Made by a program: the position numbers and the translations under genes | Assembly: GCF_021922985.1 (NCBI RefSeq) | Contig: NZ_CP040788.1 | Span: forward strand, 1,674,001-1,738,000 | DNA length: 64,000 bases | Direction of reading: 5' to 3' | Source of the DNA: Clavibacter michiganensis subsp. tessellarius | GTDB lineage: Bacteria > Actinomycetota > Actinomycetes > Actinomycetales > Microbacteriaceae | The notes under the pieces: model-generated | What the model was told of the DNA's origin: nothing | Database searches by the model: none | What the model saw: the letters and a program-made list of their open reading frames with translations, nothing else | Shown here: positions 7,273 to 15,610 of the stretch, piece after piece | Layout of the letters: the number at the start of each line of letters is the position of its first letter | Numbering within the stretch: the stretch's first letter is position 1

Positions 7273-8250
7273 CTAGGCCGCGCCGTCGAACATGCTCGTG
7301 ACGGATCCGTCGTCGAAGACCTCGTGGATCGCGCGGGCGAGCAGCGGCGCGATGGGCAGCACCGTGAGCTTGTCCCAGCGCTTCTCCTCGGGGATCGGGA
7401 GCGAGTCCGTGACCACCACCGAGTCGATGTGCGGGCTGTTCAGGATCTGCGTCGCGGGGTCCGAGAAGACGGCGTGCGTCGCCGCGACCACGACGCCCGT
7501 CGCGCCGTTCTTCTTCAGCGCCTCGGCGGCCGAGACGATGGTGCGGCCGGTGTCGATGAGGTCGTCGACCAGCAGGCAGACGCGGCCCGAGACGTCGCCG
7601 ACGATCTCGTGCACGGTGACCTGGTTGTGCACCTTCGGGTCGCGGCGCTTGTGGATGATGGCGAGCGGGGCGCCGAGCTTGTCGCTCCAGATGTCGGCGA
7701 CGCGGACGCGGCCCATGTCGGGCGAGACGACCGTGAGGGTCTTGGAGTCGAGCACGGAGCGCATGTGCTCGAGGAGCACGGGCATCGCGAACAGGTGGTC
7801 GACGGGGCCGTCGAAGAAGCCCTGGATCTGCGCGGCGTGCAGGTCGACCGACATGATGCGGTCGGCGCCGGCGGCCTTGAAGAGGTCGGCGACGAGGCGG
7901 GCGGAGATCGGCTCGCGGCCGCGGCCCTTCTTGTCCTGGCGCGCGTAGGGGTAGAACGGCGCGACGACCGTGATGCGCTTGGCGGAGGCCCGCTTCATCG
8001 CGTCGACCATGATGAGCTGCTCCATGAGCCACTCGTTGATGGGCGCCGTGTGCGACTGGATGACGAAGGCGTCGCTGCCGCGCACGCTCTCGTCGTACCG
8101 GATGTAGAGCTCGCCGTTGGCGAAGGTCCGCGCGTCCGTGTGCACGAGGGTGGTCTCGAGCTCCTCCGCGATCTGCTCGGCGAGCTCGGGGTGGGCTCGA
8201 CCGGAGACGATCACGAGCCGCTTCTCACCAGCAGTCTTGATTGCGGACAC
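7273..8250 (-). CDS. prs: Ribose-phosphate pyrophosphokinase (PRPP synthetase)
   Basis: Prs makes PRPP from ribose 5-phosphate and ATP for nucleotide, histidine, tryptophan and cell-wall arabinan synthesis. At 325 residues the length is normal. Motifs seen are FANGELYIRYDESVRGSD near residue 43, PYARQDKKGRGREPIS near 105, the metal-binding DLHAAQIQGFF near 137, KRRDPKVHNQ near 200 and the PRPP loop LLVDDLIDTGRTI near 226. The GTG start is preceded by CGGAG at about 5 nt. The gene begins 33 bp after glmU on the same strand, the conserved glmU-prs pair, and is probably cotranscribed with it. Confidence 0.97.
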   Translation of the reverse strand: MSAIKTAGEKRLVIVSGRAHPELAEQIAEELETTLVHTDARTFANGELYIRYDESVRGSDAFVIQSHTAPINEWLMEQLIMVDAMKRASAKRITVVAPFYPYARQDKKGRGREPISARLVADLFKAAGADRIMSVDLHAAQIQGFFDGPVDHLFAMPVLLEHMRSVLDSKTLTVVSPDMGRVRVADIWSDKLGAPLAIIHKRRDPKVHNQVTVHEIVGDVSGRVCLLVDDLIDTGRTIVSAAEALKKNGATGVVVAATHAVFSDPATQILNSPHIDSVVVTDSLPIPEEKRWDKLTVLPIAPLLARAIHEVFDDGSVTSMFDGAA

Positions 8251-8283
8251 GGGACTCCGTTTCGTCAGTGCTGCTCGGTGTTG

Positions 8284-9810
8284 TCAGGCGTCGGACGCGT
8301 CGTCCGCCCGCCCGTCGGCGGCCTCGACGGCGGCCCGGGCCTCGGGGGTGCCCGGTCGCTTGGCCTCGGTCCAGCCGACCATGTTGCGTTGCGGCGCCAC
8401 CGAGATGCCGAGTGCGCCGGGCGGGACGTCCTTGCGGATGACGGCACCGGCACCCGTGTAGGAGCCCGTACCGATCCTAACCGGTGCGACGAGGACGTTC
8501 CGCGAGCCGAGGTGCACGTGGTCGCCCACCTCCGTGTGGTGCTTGGCGTGCCCGTCGTAGTTGGCGAAGACGGCCCCCGCGCCGATGTTCGTGTGCGCGC
8601 CGATGGTCGCGTCGCCCACGTAGCTGAGGTGCGGGACCTTGCTGTGCTCGCCGATCTCGACGTTCTTCGTCTCGACGTACGCGCCGATCTTGCCGTCGTC
8701 GCCGAGGCGCGTGCCGGGGCGCAGGAAGGAGAAGGGGCCGACCGTGGCGCGGGCGCCGATGACGGCGAGCTGCGCGTCCGTGCGGCGGACCACCGCGTCC
8801 TCCCCCACCTCGGTGTCGCGGAGCGTGGTGTCGGGTCCGACGATCGCGCCCGCGGCGACCGTCGAGGCGCCGAGGATCTGCGTGCCGGGGAGGATCGTGA
8901 CGTCGGCGGCGAGCGCGGCCTTCACGTCGATCCACGTGGTGCGGGGGTCCTCGATGGTCGCGCCCGCGAGCTGCCAGCGGCGGATGATGCGCGCGTTCAG
9001 CTCGGTGGCCGCGGCCGTGAGCTGCACGCGGTCGTTGATGCCGGCGACGAGCCAGCTGTCGCGCACGGGCAGGGCCTCGATGGCGCCGCCCGCGCGGCGG
9101 ATCACGTCGGCCGCGTCGGTGAGGTACTTCTCGCGCTGCGCGTTCTCGGTGCCGATGGCGCCGAGGGTCTGTCGGAGCGCCTCGGCGTCGAACACGTAGA
9201 CGCCCGCGTTGACCTCGTCGATGCGCAGCTGCTCGCCGGTGGCGTCCTTCTGCTCGACGATGGCCTCGAACGCGCCGTGCTCGCCGCGGATGATGCGGCC
9301 GTTGCCGGTGGGGTCCTGCAGGCGGGCGGTGAGGAGCGTGAGGTCGTTGCGCGCCTGGCGGTGCGCGGAGACGAGGGAGCGCAGCGTCGCGGCGTCGAGC
9401 AGGGGCACGTCGCCGGAGAGCACGACGACCTGGCCGGTGAAGCCGTCGGGCAGGGCGGTGATGCCCACCTCGACCGCGCGGCCCGTGCCGGGGATGTCGT
9501 CCTGGTCGACGACGAGCGCCTGCGGCGAGAGCTCGCGGACGACCTCGACCACCTGGTCGCGCTCGTGGCGGACCACCGTGACGATGTGGCGCGCGCCCAG
9601 CTCCTCGGCCGTCGCGAGCACGTGGCCGACGAGCGGCAGGCCGGCGAGGCGGTGCAGGACCTTCGGGAGGCGCGAGCGCATGCGGGTCCCCTGGCCGGCC
9701 GCGAGGATCACGACGGCGATGGAGGGGCTGCGCGGCTCGCCGTCGACGTCGAGCTCGCCGGTCACGATGGGGATCTCGCGGGTCCTCGGCGTGCTGTCTG
9801 AGTCGGTCAT
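8284..9810 (-). CDS. glmU: Bifunctional GlmU (GlcN-1-P acetyltransferase / GlcNAc-1-P uridyltransferase)
   Basis: GlmU carries out the last two steps to UDP-N-acetylglucosamine, the precursor of peptidoglycan. The 508-residue chain has the uridyltransferase domain first, with LAAGQGTRMRSRLPKVLH after a 30-residue acidic extension, then GDVPLLDA, and NAGVYVFDAE near residue 190. From about residue 270 there is a left-handed beta-helix acetyltransferase domain of hexapeptide repeats, with RPGTRLGDDGKIGAYVETKN and NYDGHAKHHTEVGD. The ATG has GGGAG upstream at about 6 nt. prs follows at 33 bp, and tRNA-Gln lies 51 bp upstream on the same strand. Confidence 0.97.
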   Translation of the reverse strand: MTDSDSTPRTREIPIVTGELDVDGEPRSPSIAVVILAAGQGTRMRSRLPKVLHRLAGLPLVGHVLATAEELGARHIVTVVRHERDQVVEVVRELSPQALVVDQDDIPGTGRAVEVGITALPDGFTGQVVVLSGDVPLLDAATLRSLVSAHRQARNDLTLLTARLQDPTGNGRIIRGEHGAFEAIVEQKDATGEQLRIDEVNAGVYVFDAEALRQTLGAIGTENAQREKYLTDAADVIRRAGGAIEALPVRDSWLVAGINDRVQLTAAATELNARIIRRWQLAGATIEDPRTTWIDVKAALAADVTILPGTQILGASTVAAGAIVGPDTTLRDTEVGEDAVVRRTDAQLAVIGARATVGPFSFLRPGTRLGDDGKIGAYVETKNVEIGEHSKVPHLSYVGDATIGAHTNIGAGAVFANYDGHAKHHTEVGDHVHLGSRNVLVAPVRIGTGSYTGAGAVIRKDVPPGALGISVAPQRNMVGWTEAKRPGTPEARAAVEAADGRADDASDA

Positions 9811-9861
9811 GCGATCTCCCTGATCTGCGTAGCGTCTGTCCGGCGCGGCCGGATGGCGTCG

Positions 9862-9933
9862 CTCCGCCCCCAGGATTCGAACCTGGACCTCACAGCTCCA
9901 AAGGCTGAAGTGCTGCCGTTACACCAAGGCGGA
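9862..9933 (-). tRNA. tRNA-Gln (anticodon UUG)
   Basis: The minus strand folds as a 72-nt cloverleaf. The acceptor stem is a 7-bp TCCGCCT/GGGCGGA pair, with a G-T wobble at its inner end, and discriminator G. The D-loop region is GTGTAACGGCAGCAC. The anticodon loop CTTTGGA has UUG at positions 34-36, reading CAA glutamine codons. The T arm is CCAGG-TTCGAAT-CCTGG. The anticodon stem has four good pairs and a mismatched outer pair. CCA is not encoded. Confidence 0.92.
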
Positions 9934-10035
9934 CCGCTCACGGCCCGGCCGTGCGCAGGTCGAGTCTGCCAGAGGTGCCCGGGGCGGCCCGCACCGGCGA
10001 CCGGGCCGGGGCCGCCGGACCGGCATGATGGGGGG

Positions 10036-10539
10036 ATGCCCAGCCGCGACGAGGTCGACCGCATCGTCGACGCGTGGCGGCGCGAGCGGCCCGACCTCGA
10101 CTTCTCCCCGCTCGAGGTGCTCTCGCGGGTCGGCCGGCTGTCGCGGCTGCTCGAGCGCGCGCGGCGCTCCGCGTTCCAGGAGTCGGAGCTCGAGTCGTGG
10201 GAGTTCGACGTGCTGTCGGCGCTCCGGCGGGCGGGCGATCCCTACCAGCTGAGCCCCAAGGCGCTCCTGCAGCAGACGCTCGTCTCCTCCGGCACCATGA
10301 CGAACCGCATCGACCGGCTGGTGGCGCGCGGGCTCGTGGAGCGGCGGACGGATCCGCACGACGGGCGCGGGATCCTCGTCGTCATGTCGGCCGCGGGGCG
10401 CTCGCGGGTCGACACGGCGATCACGCGGCTCGTCGCCGAGGAGGCCGAGCTGCTGGAGACGATGGCGGCGGGCGACCGCGACGTGCTGGCGGGGCTGCTC
10501 AAGCAGCTCATCCTCGACTTCGACGACGACGGGGCCTGA
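10036..10539 (+). CDS. MarR-family transcriptional regulator
   Basis: The 167-residue protein has the MarR winged-helix layout. Long N-terminal and C-terminal dimerisation helices flank a DNA-binding core: LSPKALLQQTLVSSGTMTNRIDRL (helix-turn-helix) near residue 75, then the wing RGLVERRTDPHDGRGILVVMS near 98. Members usually repress a nearby gene and respond to phenolic or oxidant ligands. No adjacent codirectional gene exists, so the target is not evident. Initiation is probably leaderless: a CATGAT box ends 5 nt before the ATG and G-rich sequence lies between. The upstream neighbour is tRNA-Gln on the opposite strand. Confidence 0.88.
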   Translation: MPSRDEVDRIVDAWRRERPDLDFSPLEVLSRVGRLSRLLERARRSAFQESELESWEFDVLSALRRAGDPYQLSPKALLQQTLVSSGTMTNRIDRLVARGLVERRTDPHDGRGILVVMSAAGRSRVDTAITRLVAEEAELLETMAAGDRDVLAGLLKQLILDFDDDGA

Positions 10540-10567
10540 CCCGCGGGTCCCGTGGAAGGCCGCGCGC

Positions 10568-10924
10568 TCAGGCGTGCGCGACGCAGCGGCGCGCGGCCGG
10601 GCGGATCTCGAGCCGGCCCGCGGGGATCGGCTCGCCGCAGACCTCGCAGCGGCCGTAGGTCCCCGCGTCGAGGCGCGCGACCGCGGCGTCGACGTCCGCG
10701 AGGCGCACGCGGGCCTCGCGGATCATCGCGTCGGACTGCGAGCGCTCGAACGCGAGGGTCGCGCCCTCGGGGTCGTGCTCGTCGTCGGAGTTCGCGTCCT
10801 GGCGCGCCTCGACGATGGCCGCCACGTCCCGGTCGAGGCCGCGGATGAGCGCGAGCGTGTCGGCCCGGAGCGCGGCGAGGGCCGCGCGCGGGTCCGCCGG
10901 AGCGGACGCGGCGTCGTCGGCCAC
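10568..10924 (-). CDS. TraR/DksA-type zinc finger protein
   Basis: This 118-residue protein resembles the small DksA/TraR proteins that bind the RNA polymerase secondary channel or act as zinc-finger stress factors. It has an N-terminal helical coiled-coil region (residues 10-85) and the C-terminal motif YGRCEVCGEPIPAGRLEIRP near residue 90. The finger is unusual: the first pair is CxxC (CEVC), but the second pair reads CVAH, so the fourth zinc ligand would be His. The GTG start lies 7 nt after the stop codon of the flavin oxidoreductase gene, so the two are probably cotranscribed. The basal DksA loop residues cannot be assigned with certainty. Confidence 0.82.
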   Translation of the reverse strand: MADDAASAPADPRAALAALRADTLALIRGLDRDVAAIVEARQDANSDDEHDPEGATLAFERSQSDAMIREARVRLADVDAAVARLDAGTYGRCEVCGEPIPAGRLEIRPAARRCVAHA

Positions 10925-10931
10925 GGGCCGG

Positions 10932-11939
10932 CTACGCGGCGACGAGGGCGTGCGCGTCCGCGAGCAGCTCGACCGAGCGGAGCCGCTCGGGCGTGCGCTG
11001 CGACGCGTGCCCGACGATGACCTCGTCGACGCCCGCCTGCTCCGCGAACCGGTTCGCGTAGTCGGAGACCTCGGCGCCCGTGCCGATGCCCGTGTAGGTC
11101 ATCATGCTGGCGACGTGGGCGCCGACCGGGGCCTCGAGGAGCCGGTCGAGCTCGTCGTCGGTGAAGGTCTGCGTGGCCGGGATCTGGCCGCTCTGGCGGA
11201 GCAGCATCATCAGGCGCGCACGGCGGACGGCGGCGAACTGGCGCTCGGCGTCGGCGCGGTCGTCGGCCGCGATGGCGTTGATGCCCGCGATCGCGTACGG
11301 CTCCTGCAGCTGCTCCGAGGGGCGGAAGTCGCGGCGGTAGATGCGGATCGCCTCGAGGAGCGCGTCGGGCGCGAAGTGCGAGGCGAAGGCGTACGGCAGC
11401 CCGAGGGCGGCGGCCAGCTGCGCGCCGAAGAGCGAGGAGCCGAGGATGTAGAGGGGCACGCGCGTGCCCGCGCCGGGCGTCGCGGAGACGCCGGGCACCT
11501 GGCTCTCGCCGGAGAGGAAGCCCTGCAGCTCGACGACGTCCTCGGGGAAGCGGTCGGACGATCCCGGGTCGCGGCGGAGCGCCCGGAACGTGGCCTGGTC
11601 GCTGCCCGGGGCGCGGCCCAGGCCGAGGTCGATGCGGCCCGGGTGCAGCGTCTCGAGCGTGCCGAACTGCTCCGCGATGGCGAGCGGCGAGTGGTTCGGC
11701 AGCATGACGCCGCCGGAGCCGAGCCGGATGGTCGACGTCTGGCTCGCGACGTGGGCGATGAGCACGCTCGTCGCGCTCGACGCGATGCTGGCCATGTTGT
11801 GGTGCTCCGCGTACCAGACGCGGCGGTACCCGCTCCGCTCGGCCTGCTGGGCGAGGGCGACGGAGGCGGCGAAGCTGTCGCGCGCCGTCTCCCCGGGGGC
11901 GATGGGGGCGAGGTCGAGGATGGAGAGCGGGACGGTCAT
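10932..11939 (-). CDS. LLM-class flavin-dependent oxidoreductase (luciferase-like monooxygenase)
   Basis: The 335-residue protein belongs to the luciferase-like TIM-barrel flavoproteins, which use FMNH2 (or F420) on varied small substrates. The N-terminal [19 protein letters not shown] and [17 protein letters not shown] near residue 40 are typical of the MsnO8/YhbW-type subgroup. [41 protein letters not shown] follows near residue 75 (quoted in parts: [28 protein letters not shown]). The substrate cannot be told. ATG 11939 begins the conserved region; no good ribosome binding site is seen. It is followed at 7 nt by the TraR/DksA-like gene. Confidence 0.88.
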   Translation of the reverse strand: MTVPLSILDLAPIAPGETARDSFAASVALAQQAERSGYRRVWYAEHHNMASIASSATSVLIAHVASQTSTIRLGSGGVMLPNHSPLAIAEQFGTLETLHPGRIDLGLGRAPGSDQATFRALRRDPGSSDRFPEDVVELQGFLSGESQVPGVSATPGAGTRVPLYILGSSLFGAQLAAALGLPYAFASHFAPDALLEAIRIYRRDFRPSEQLQEPYAIAGINAIAADDRADAERQFAAVRRARLMMLLRQSGQIPATQTFTDDELDRLLEAPVGAHVASMMTYTGIGTGAEVSDYANRFAEQAGVDEVIVGHASQRTPERLRSVELLADAHALVAA

Positions 11940-12027
11940 GCAGGGGTCAACAGCGGGACGGCCGCGAGTGTTCCTGGCCGCGTGGGTCGCGCGGATCCGG
12001 GCGCGTCGCGGGCGGGCCGCGGTGTCG

Positions 12028-12888
12028 TCAGGCGGTGGGCGCGGGGGTGCGGAACGGCGCCGCGGCATCCGGAGCGGGGTCCGCGGCGGCGGCTCCGGCG
12101 GCACCGGCGTGCGCTTCGGCAGGACCGGCGGCACCGACGCCCGCATCCGTCCCGCCGGCGGACGCGCCCGCCGCCGTCCGCTTCCGCCGCGCGACCGACC
12201 ACGCCGCGACGAGCCCCGCGAGCACCGCGCAGACGCCGGTCGCGAGCAGGATCCGCACGGCCTCCCCCGGCCCGGCGGGCACGAGCGGCAGCAGGATCTG
12301 CACGGCGAGCACGAGCATCACCCCGGCGATCACGGTGTCGAGCACGCGCCACGCGGCCGGCCGCGCGAGCACGGGCGCGAAGACGCGCGCGGCGGCCGCG
12401 AGGAGCGTGAACCAGACGCAGCTGGCGACCATCGCGCCCGCGCCGAAGGCCCAGCGCCCGTCGCCGTGGCCCGCGGCGACGGATCCGACGAGGAGCACCG
12501 TGTCGAGGTAGACGTGCGGGTTCAGCCAGGTGAGCGCGAGGCAGGCGGCGACGACCGCGCCGAGCGACCGGGGCGCGGAGGCGGCGACCGCGAGTCCCTG
12601 CGGAGCCGCGGCGCAGAGGAGCGAGAGCGCCGCGTAGCCGGCGAGGAAGCAGGCGCCGAGGATCCGGATCACGACGATCGCCACGGGCGCCGCCTCGATG
12701 ACCGCGCCGATGCCGCTCACGCCGAGCGCGATGAGGACCACGTCGGAGACCGCGCAGATGAGCACCACCACGACCACGTGCTCGCGCCGCGTGCCCTGCC
12801 GGAGGAGGAAGGCGTTCTGCGCGCCGATGGCGGCGATGAGCGAGAAGCCGAGCCCGAAGCCGGACAGCGCATGCGCGAGGGGGTGCAT
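12028..12888 (-). CDS. lysE: LysE/ArgO-family basic amino acid exporter
   Basis: This 286-residue membrane protein matches the LysE translocator family, which exports lysine and/or arginine and prevents harmful build-up during peptide growth. It has [16 protein letters not shown] near residue 18, the family signature, then six hydrophobic segments and the conserved [15 protein letters not shown] near residue 118. The last 60 residues form an Ala/Gly-rich tail not found in the core family. The start at 12888 follows a TAGCGT box by 7 nt (leaderless). The gene is divergent from a LysR-type regulator, the same layout as Corynebacterium lysE-lysG. Whether Lys or Arg is exported is not decided by the sequence. 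Confidence 0.9.
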   Translation of the reverse strand: MHPLAHALSGFGLGFSLIAAIGAQNAFLLRQGTRREHVVVVVLICAVSDVVLIALGVSGIGAVIEAAPVAIVVIRILGACFLAGYAALSLLCAAAPQGLAVAASAPRSLGAVVAACLALTWLNPHVYLDTVLLVGSVAAGHGDGRWAFGAGAMVASCVWFTLLAAAARVFAPVLARPAAWRVLDTVIAGVMLVLAVQILLPLVPAGPGEAVRILLATGVCAVLAGLVAAWSVARRKRTAAGASAGGTDAGVGAAGPAEAHAGAAGAAAADPAPDAAAPFRTPAPTA

Positions 12889-12960
12889 GACGACCACGCT
12901 AGGCGCGCGCCGCGCATCAGACCAGCTCATGTTCCTGCGGCACCGTTAGCATCGCTGATG
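12889..12960. promoter_or_regulatory. Divergent lysE / lysG promoter region
   Basis: The 70-bp gap holds two outward -10 boxes: TAGCGT for lysE (minus, 12896-12901, 7 nt from its ATG) and TAGCAT for the regulator (plus, 12947-12952). CATCAG at 12915-12920 and CTGATG at 12955-12960 form a widely spaced inverted pair that could be part of the LysG operator. With both genes starting at or near their promoters, one bound regulator could govern both. Confidence 0.5.
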
Positions 12961-13854
12961 ATGGACATCCGCACCGAGCACCTGCGCACACTGGCCGCCG
13001 TCATCGACACCGGCACGCTCGACGCGGCCGCCCGCGCGCTCCGGCTGACGCCCTCCGCGGTGAGCCAGCGGATCACGGCGCTGGAGCGCAGCGCCGGCCG
13101 CGTCCTCCTCCGCCGCACCCGCCCGGCGACCACCACGGAGGCGGGCGACGCCGTGCTCCGGCACGCGCGCCAGGTGCTCCTGCTCGAGCGCGACCTCGAC
13201 GGGCTGCTCGGCGTGGGCGATGCCGACGCGCCGCGCGCCGGCACCGCGGCCGTGCCCGTGGTCGTTAACGGCGACTCGCTCGCGTCGTGGCTGCTGCCCG
13301 CCTTCGCGGCGCTCGCGGCCGAGACCGGCCAGGCCGTCGAGGTGCTGCGCGAGGACGAGCACCACTCCCTCGACCTCCTGCGCGACGGATCCGCGATGGC
13401 CGCCGTCACGAGCGTGCGCGAGGCGGTGCAGGGCTGCACCTCGGAGCGCCTCGGCCGGATGCGGTACCGCGCGCTCGCGACCCCCGCCTACGTCGCCGCG
13501 CACCTCCCCGACGGGCCCACGCCGAGCGCGCTGGCCGTGGCTCCGCTCGTCATGTTCGACCGCAAGGACGCGATGCAGGACCGCTGGCTCCGCGGCCGCC
13601 GCGCGCCCGCCGGCCAGCCGCGCCACTACGTGCCGTCGTCCGCGGAGTTCGTCACGGCCGTCACGCTCGGCATGGGCTGGGGCATGCTGCCGGACCTGCA
13701 GAGCGAGGACCTCGTCGCGTCGGGCGCGCTGGTGCCGCTCGACGCCGGATCGCACGTGGACGTGGCGCTGCACTGGCAGCGCTGGAGCGTCGACTCCCCC
13801 GTGCTCGCCGACCTCACGCGCCACGTGCGCGCCGCGGCCGCCTCGCTCCGGTAG
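12961..13854 (+). CDS. lysG: LysG/ArgP-type LysR-family regulator
   Basis: The 297-residue protein is a LysR-type activator of the ArgP/LysG group. The N-terminal helix-turn-helix is TGTLDAAARALRLTPSAVSQ at residues 17-36, followed by RITALERSAGRVLLRRTRP. The effector domain starts near residue 95 with VVVNGDSLASWLLPA and includes VLREDEHHSLDLLRDGSAMAAV and VTLGMGWGMLPD, both typical of ArgP. It should bind Lys or Arg and switch on the divergent exporter gene. Two ATGs stand side by side (12958 and 12961). The second is 8 nt, the first 5 nt, after the TAGCAT box; neither has a ribosome binding site. Confidence 0.92.
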   Translation: MDIRTEHLRTLAAVIDTGTLDAAARALRLTPSAVSQRITALERSAGRVLLRRTRPATTTEAGDAVLRHARQVLLLERDLDGLLGVGDADAPRAGTAAVPVVVNGDSLASWLLPAFAALAAETGQAVEVLREDEHHSLDLLRDGSAMAAVTSVREAVQGCTSERLGRMRYRALATPAYVAAHLPDGPTPSALAVAPLVMFDRKDAMQDRWLRGRRAPAGQPRHYVPSSAEFVTAVTLGMGWGMLPDLQSEDLVASGALVPLDAGSHVDVALHWQRWSVDSPVLADLTRHVRAAAASLR

Positions 13855-13911
13855 GGAGCGGGCGGCCGCGGGTCGTGCCGTCGCGGCGCACGCGGCGGGC
13901 GCGGCGCCGGA

Positions 13912-14571
13912 TCAGCGCCGGAGCGCCGCCCGGGCCAGCGTGTTGCCGAGGAGCTGCACCACCTGCACGAGCACGATGATGATCAGCACGGCCGCCCAGG
14001 TCACCACCGGCTCGAACTGCCGGTAGCCGTAGACGATGGCGAAGTCGCCGAGGCCGCCGCCGCCGACCGCGCCCGCCACCGCCGTCATGTCGACGATGCC
14101 GACGAAGACGAACGTGTAGCCGAGGATCAGCGGCCCGAGCGCCTCGGGGAGCAGCAGCGTGAAGATGATCCGCAGCGGGCTCGCGCCCACGGAGCGGGCC
14201 GCCTCGATCACGCCCGGCTGCACCGTCAGCAGGTTCTGCTCCACGATGCGGCTGATCGCGAAGGACGCCCCGAGCGACAGCGTGAAGATGACCGCCGGCT
14301 GCCCGATGCCGCTGCCGGTGACGGCGCGGGCGAGGGGCTGGGCGGCGACCAGGAAGATCACGAACGGGATGGGCCGGAACGTGTTCACCACGACGTTGAG
14401 CACCGCGAACACGGGCCGGTTCGCGAGCAGGCTGCCGGCGCGCGTGAGGTAGAGCCCGAGGCCCATGATCAGGCCGCCGAGCCCGCCGAACAGGAGCGTG
14501 AGCAGCACCATGGTGAGCGTCTCGACCGTGGAGCGGCCGAGGAGCGGCAGGAGCGGGGTCAGCGCGTCCAT
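13912..14571 (-). CDS. metI: Methionine ABC transporter permease MetI
   Basis: MetI is the membrane subunit of the D/L-methionine importer. The 219-residue protein has five hydrophobic segments and the permease coupling motif EAARSVGASPLRIIFTLLLPEALGPL near residues 122-147 (EAA loop: EAARSVGASPLRII). NTFRPIPFVIFL near residue 63 and AVAGAVGGGGLGDFAIVYGYRQF near residue 165 are characteristic of MetI. Its ATG is 1 nt after the stop of metN, so the two are translationally linked. It is the last gene of metQ-metN-metI. Confidence 0.96.
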   Translation of the reverse strand: MDALTPLLPLLGRSTVETLTMVLLTLLFGGLGGLIMGLGLYLTRAGSLLANRPVFAVLNVVVNTFRPIPFVIFLVAAQPLARAVTGSGIGQPAVIFTLSLGASFAISRIVEQNLLTVQPGVIEAARSVGASPLRIIFTLLLPEALGPLILGYTFVFVGIVDMTAVAGAVGGGGLGDFAIVYGYRQFEPVVTWAAVLIIIVLVQVVQLLGNTLARAALRR

Positions 14572-14572
14572 C

Positions 14573-15610
14573 TCAGACCACCTCCGTGACGGTGACGCCG
14601 GCGCGGTCGGCGGCGAGCACCTGGTCGATGCGCGGGGCGTCGCCCGTGAGCGCGAGGGTCAGGTTGCCGAACGTGCGGCCCTGGACGTCGGTGATGCCGC
14701 CGTGCACGACCTCGAACGCGACGCCCGCCTCGGCGAGCGCGCGGAACACCTCGGTCTGGGTGGCGCCGCCGTCGGCGAAGGACAGCGTGACGAGCCGGCC
14801 GGGGTGCCGCTCGCGGAGCCGGGCGACCTCGTCGGCCTCCGGCACGCCCGCGACGACCGTCGAGACGAAGCGGCGGGCCGCGTCGCTCGTGGGCCGCGAG
14901 AAGACGTCGAAGACCTCGCCCTGCTCGATGACGCGGCCGGAGTCCATGACGGCCACGCGGTCGGCGATGGACTTGATGACCTCCATCTCGTGCGTGATCA
15001 CCACGATGGTGACGCCGAGCTCCTCGTTCACCCGGCGGAGCAGCGCGAGCACCTCGCCCGTGGTCTCCGGGTCCAGGGCGCTCGTGGCCTCGTCGGCGAG
15101 CAGGATCGCGGGGCTCGTCGCGAGCGCGCGGGCGATGCCCACGCGCTGCTTCTGGCCGCCGGAGAGCTCGTCGGTCCGCGCGTGCGCCTTGTCGGCGAGG
15201 CCGACGAAGTGCAGGAGGTCGCTGATCCGCCGCTGCTGCGCGTCGCGCGGCATGCCCGCGACCTGCAGCGGGTACGCCACGTTGCCCCACACCGTCTTCG
15301 ACGTGAAGAGGTTGAACTGCTGGAAGACCATGCCGATGCCGAGGCGCAGCTTCCGCAGCTCGCGCTCGGGCAGGTCCTGGATCTCGCGACCGTCGACCGC
15401 GACCGTGCCGGACGTCGGCCGCTCGAGCGCGTTCACCAGCCGCACCAGCGTGCTCTTGCCCGCGCCGGAGTAGCCGATGATGCCGAACACCTCGCCGCGG
15501 CGGATGTCGAGGTCGACGTCCGCGAGGGCGGCGAGGCCCGGCTCGCCCTTCGCGCGCGGCGGGTAGGTCTTGCCGACGCCCCGCAGGGAGACGTGCGGGG
15601 CGTCCGTCAT
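14573..15610 (-). CDS. metN: Methionine ABC transporter ATPase MetN
   Basis: MetN powers methionine import. The 345-residue chain has Walker A GYSGAGKST near residue 45, Q-loop GMVFQQFNLF, signature LSGGQKQRVGIARAL near 148 and Walker B ILLADEATSALD. From about residue 260 there is a C-terminal NIL-type domain (VTLSFADGGATQTEVFRALA), the regulatory domain that binds methionine and shuts the transporter in trans. The ATG overlaps the metQ stop (ATGA), so metQ and metN are translationally coupled. Confidence 0.96.
   Translation of the reverse strand: MTDAPHVSLRGVGKTYPPRAKGEPGLAALADVDLDIRRGEVFGIIGYSGAGKSTLVRLVNALERPTSGTVAVDGREIQDLPERELRKLRLGIGMVFQQFNLFTSKTVWGNVAYPLQVAGMPRDAQQRRISDLLHFVGLADKAHARTDELSGGQKQRVGIARALATSPAILLADEATSALDPETTGEVLALLRRVNEELGVTIVVITHEMEVIKSIADRVAVMDSGRVIEQGEVFDVFSRPTSDAARRFVSTVVAGVPEADEVARLRERHPGRLVTLSFADGGATQTEVFRALAEAGVAFEVVHGGITDVQGRTFGNLTLALTGDAPRIDQVLAADRAGVTVTEVV

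Noticed and set aside
9862..9933. tRNA-Gln as an integration site for a mobile element.
   Set aside because: No integrase, no repeat of the tRNA end and normal composition on both sides.
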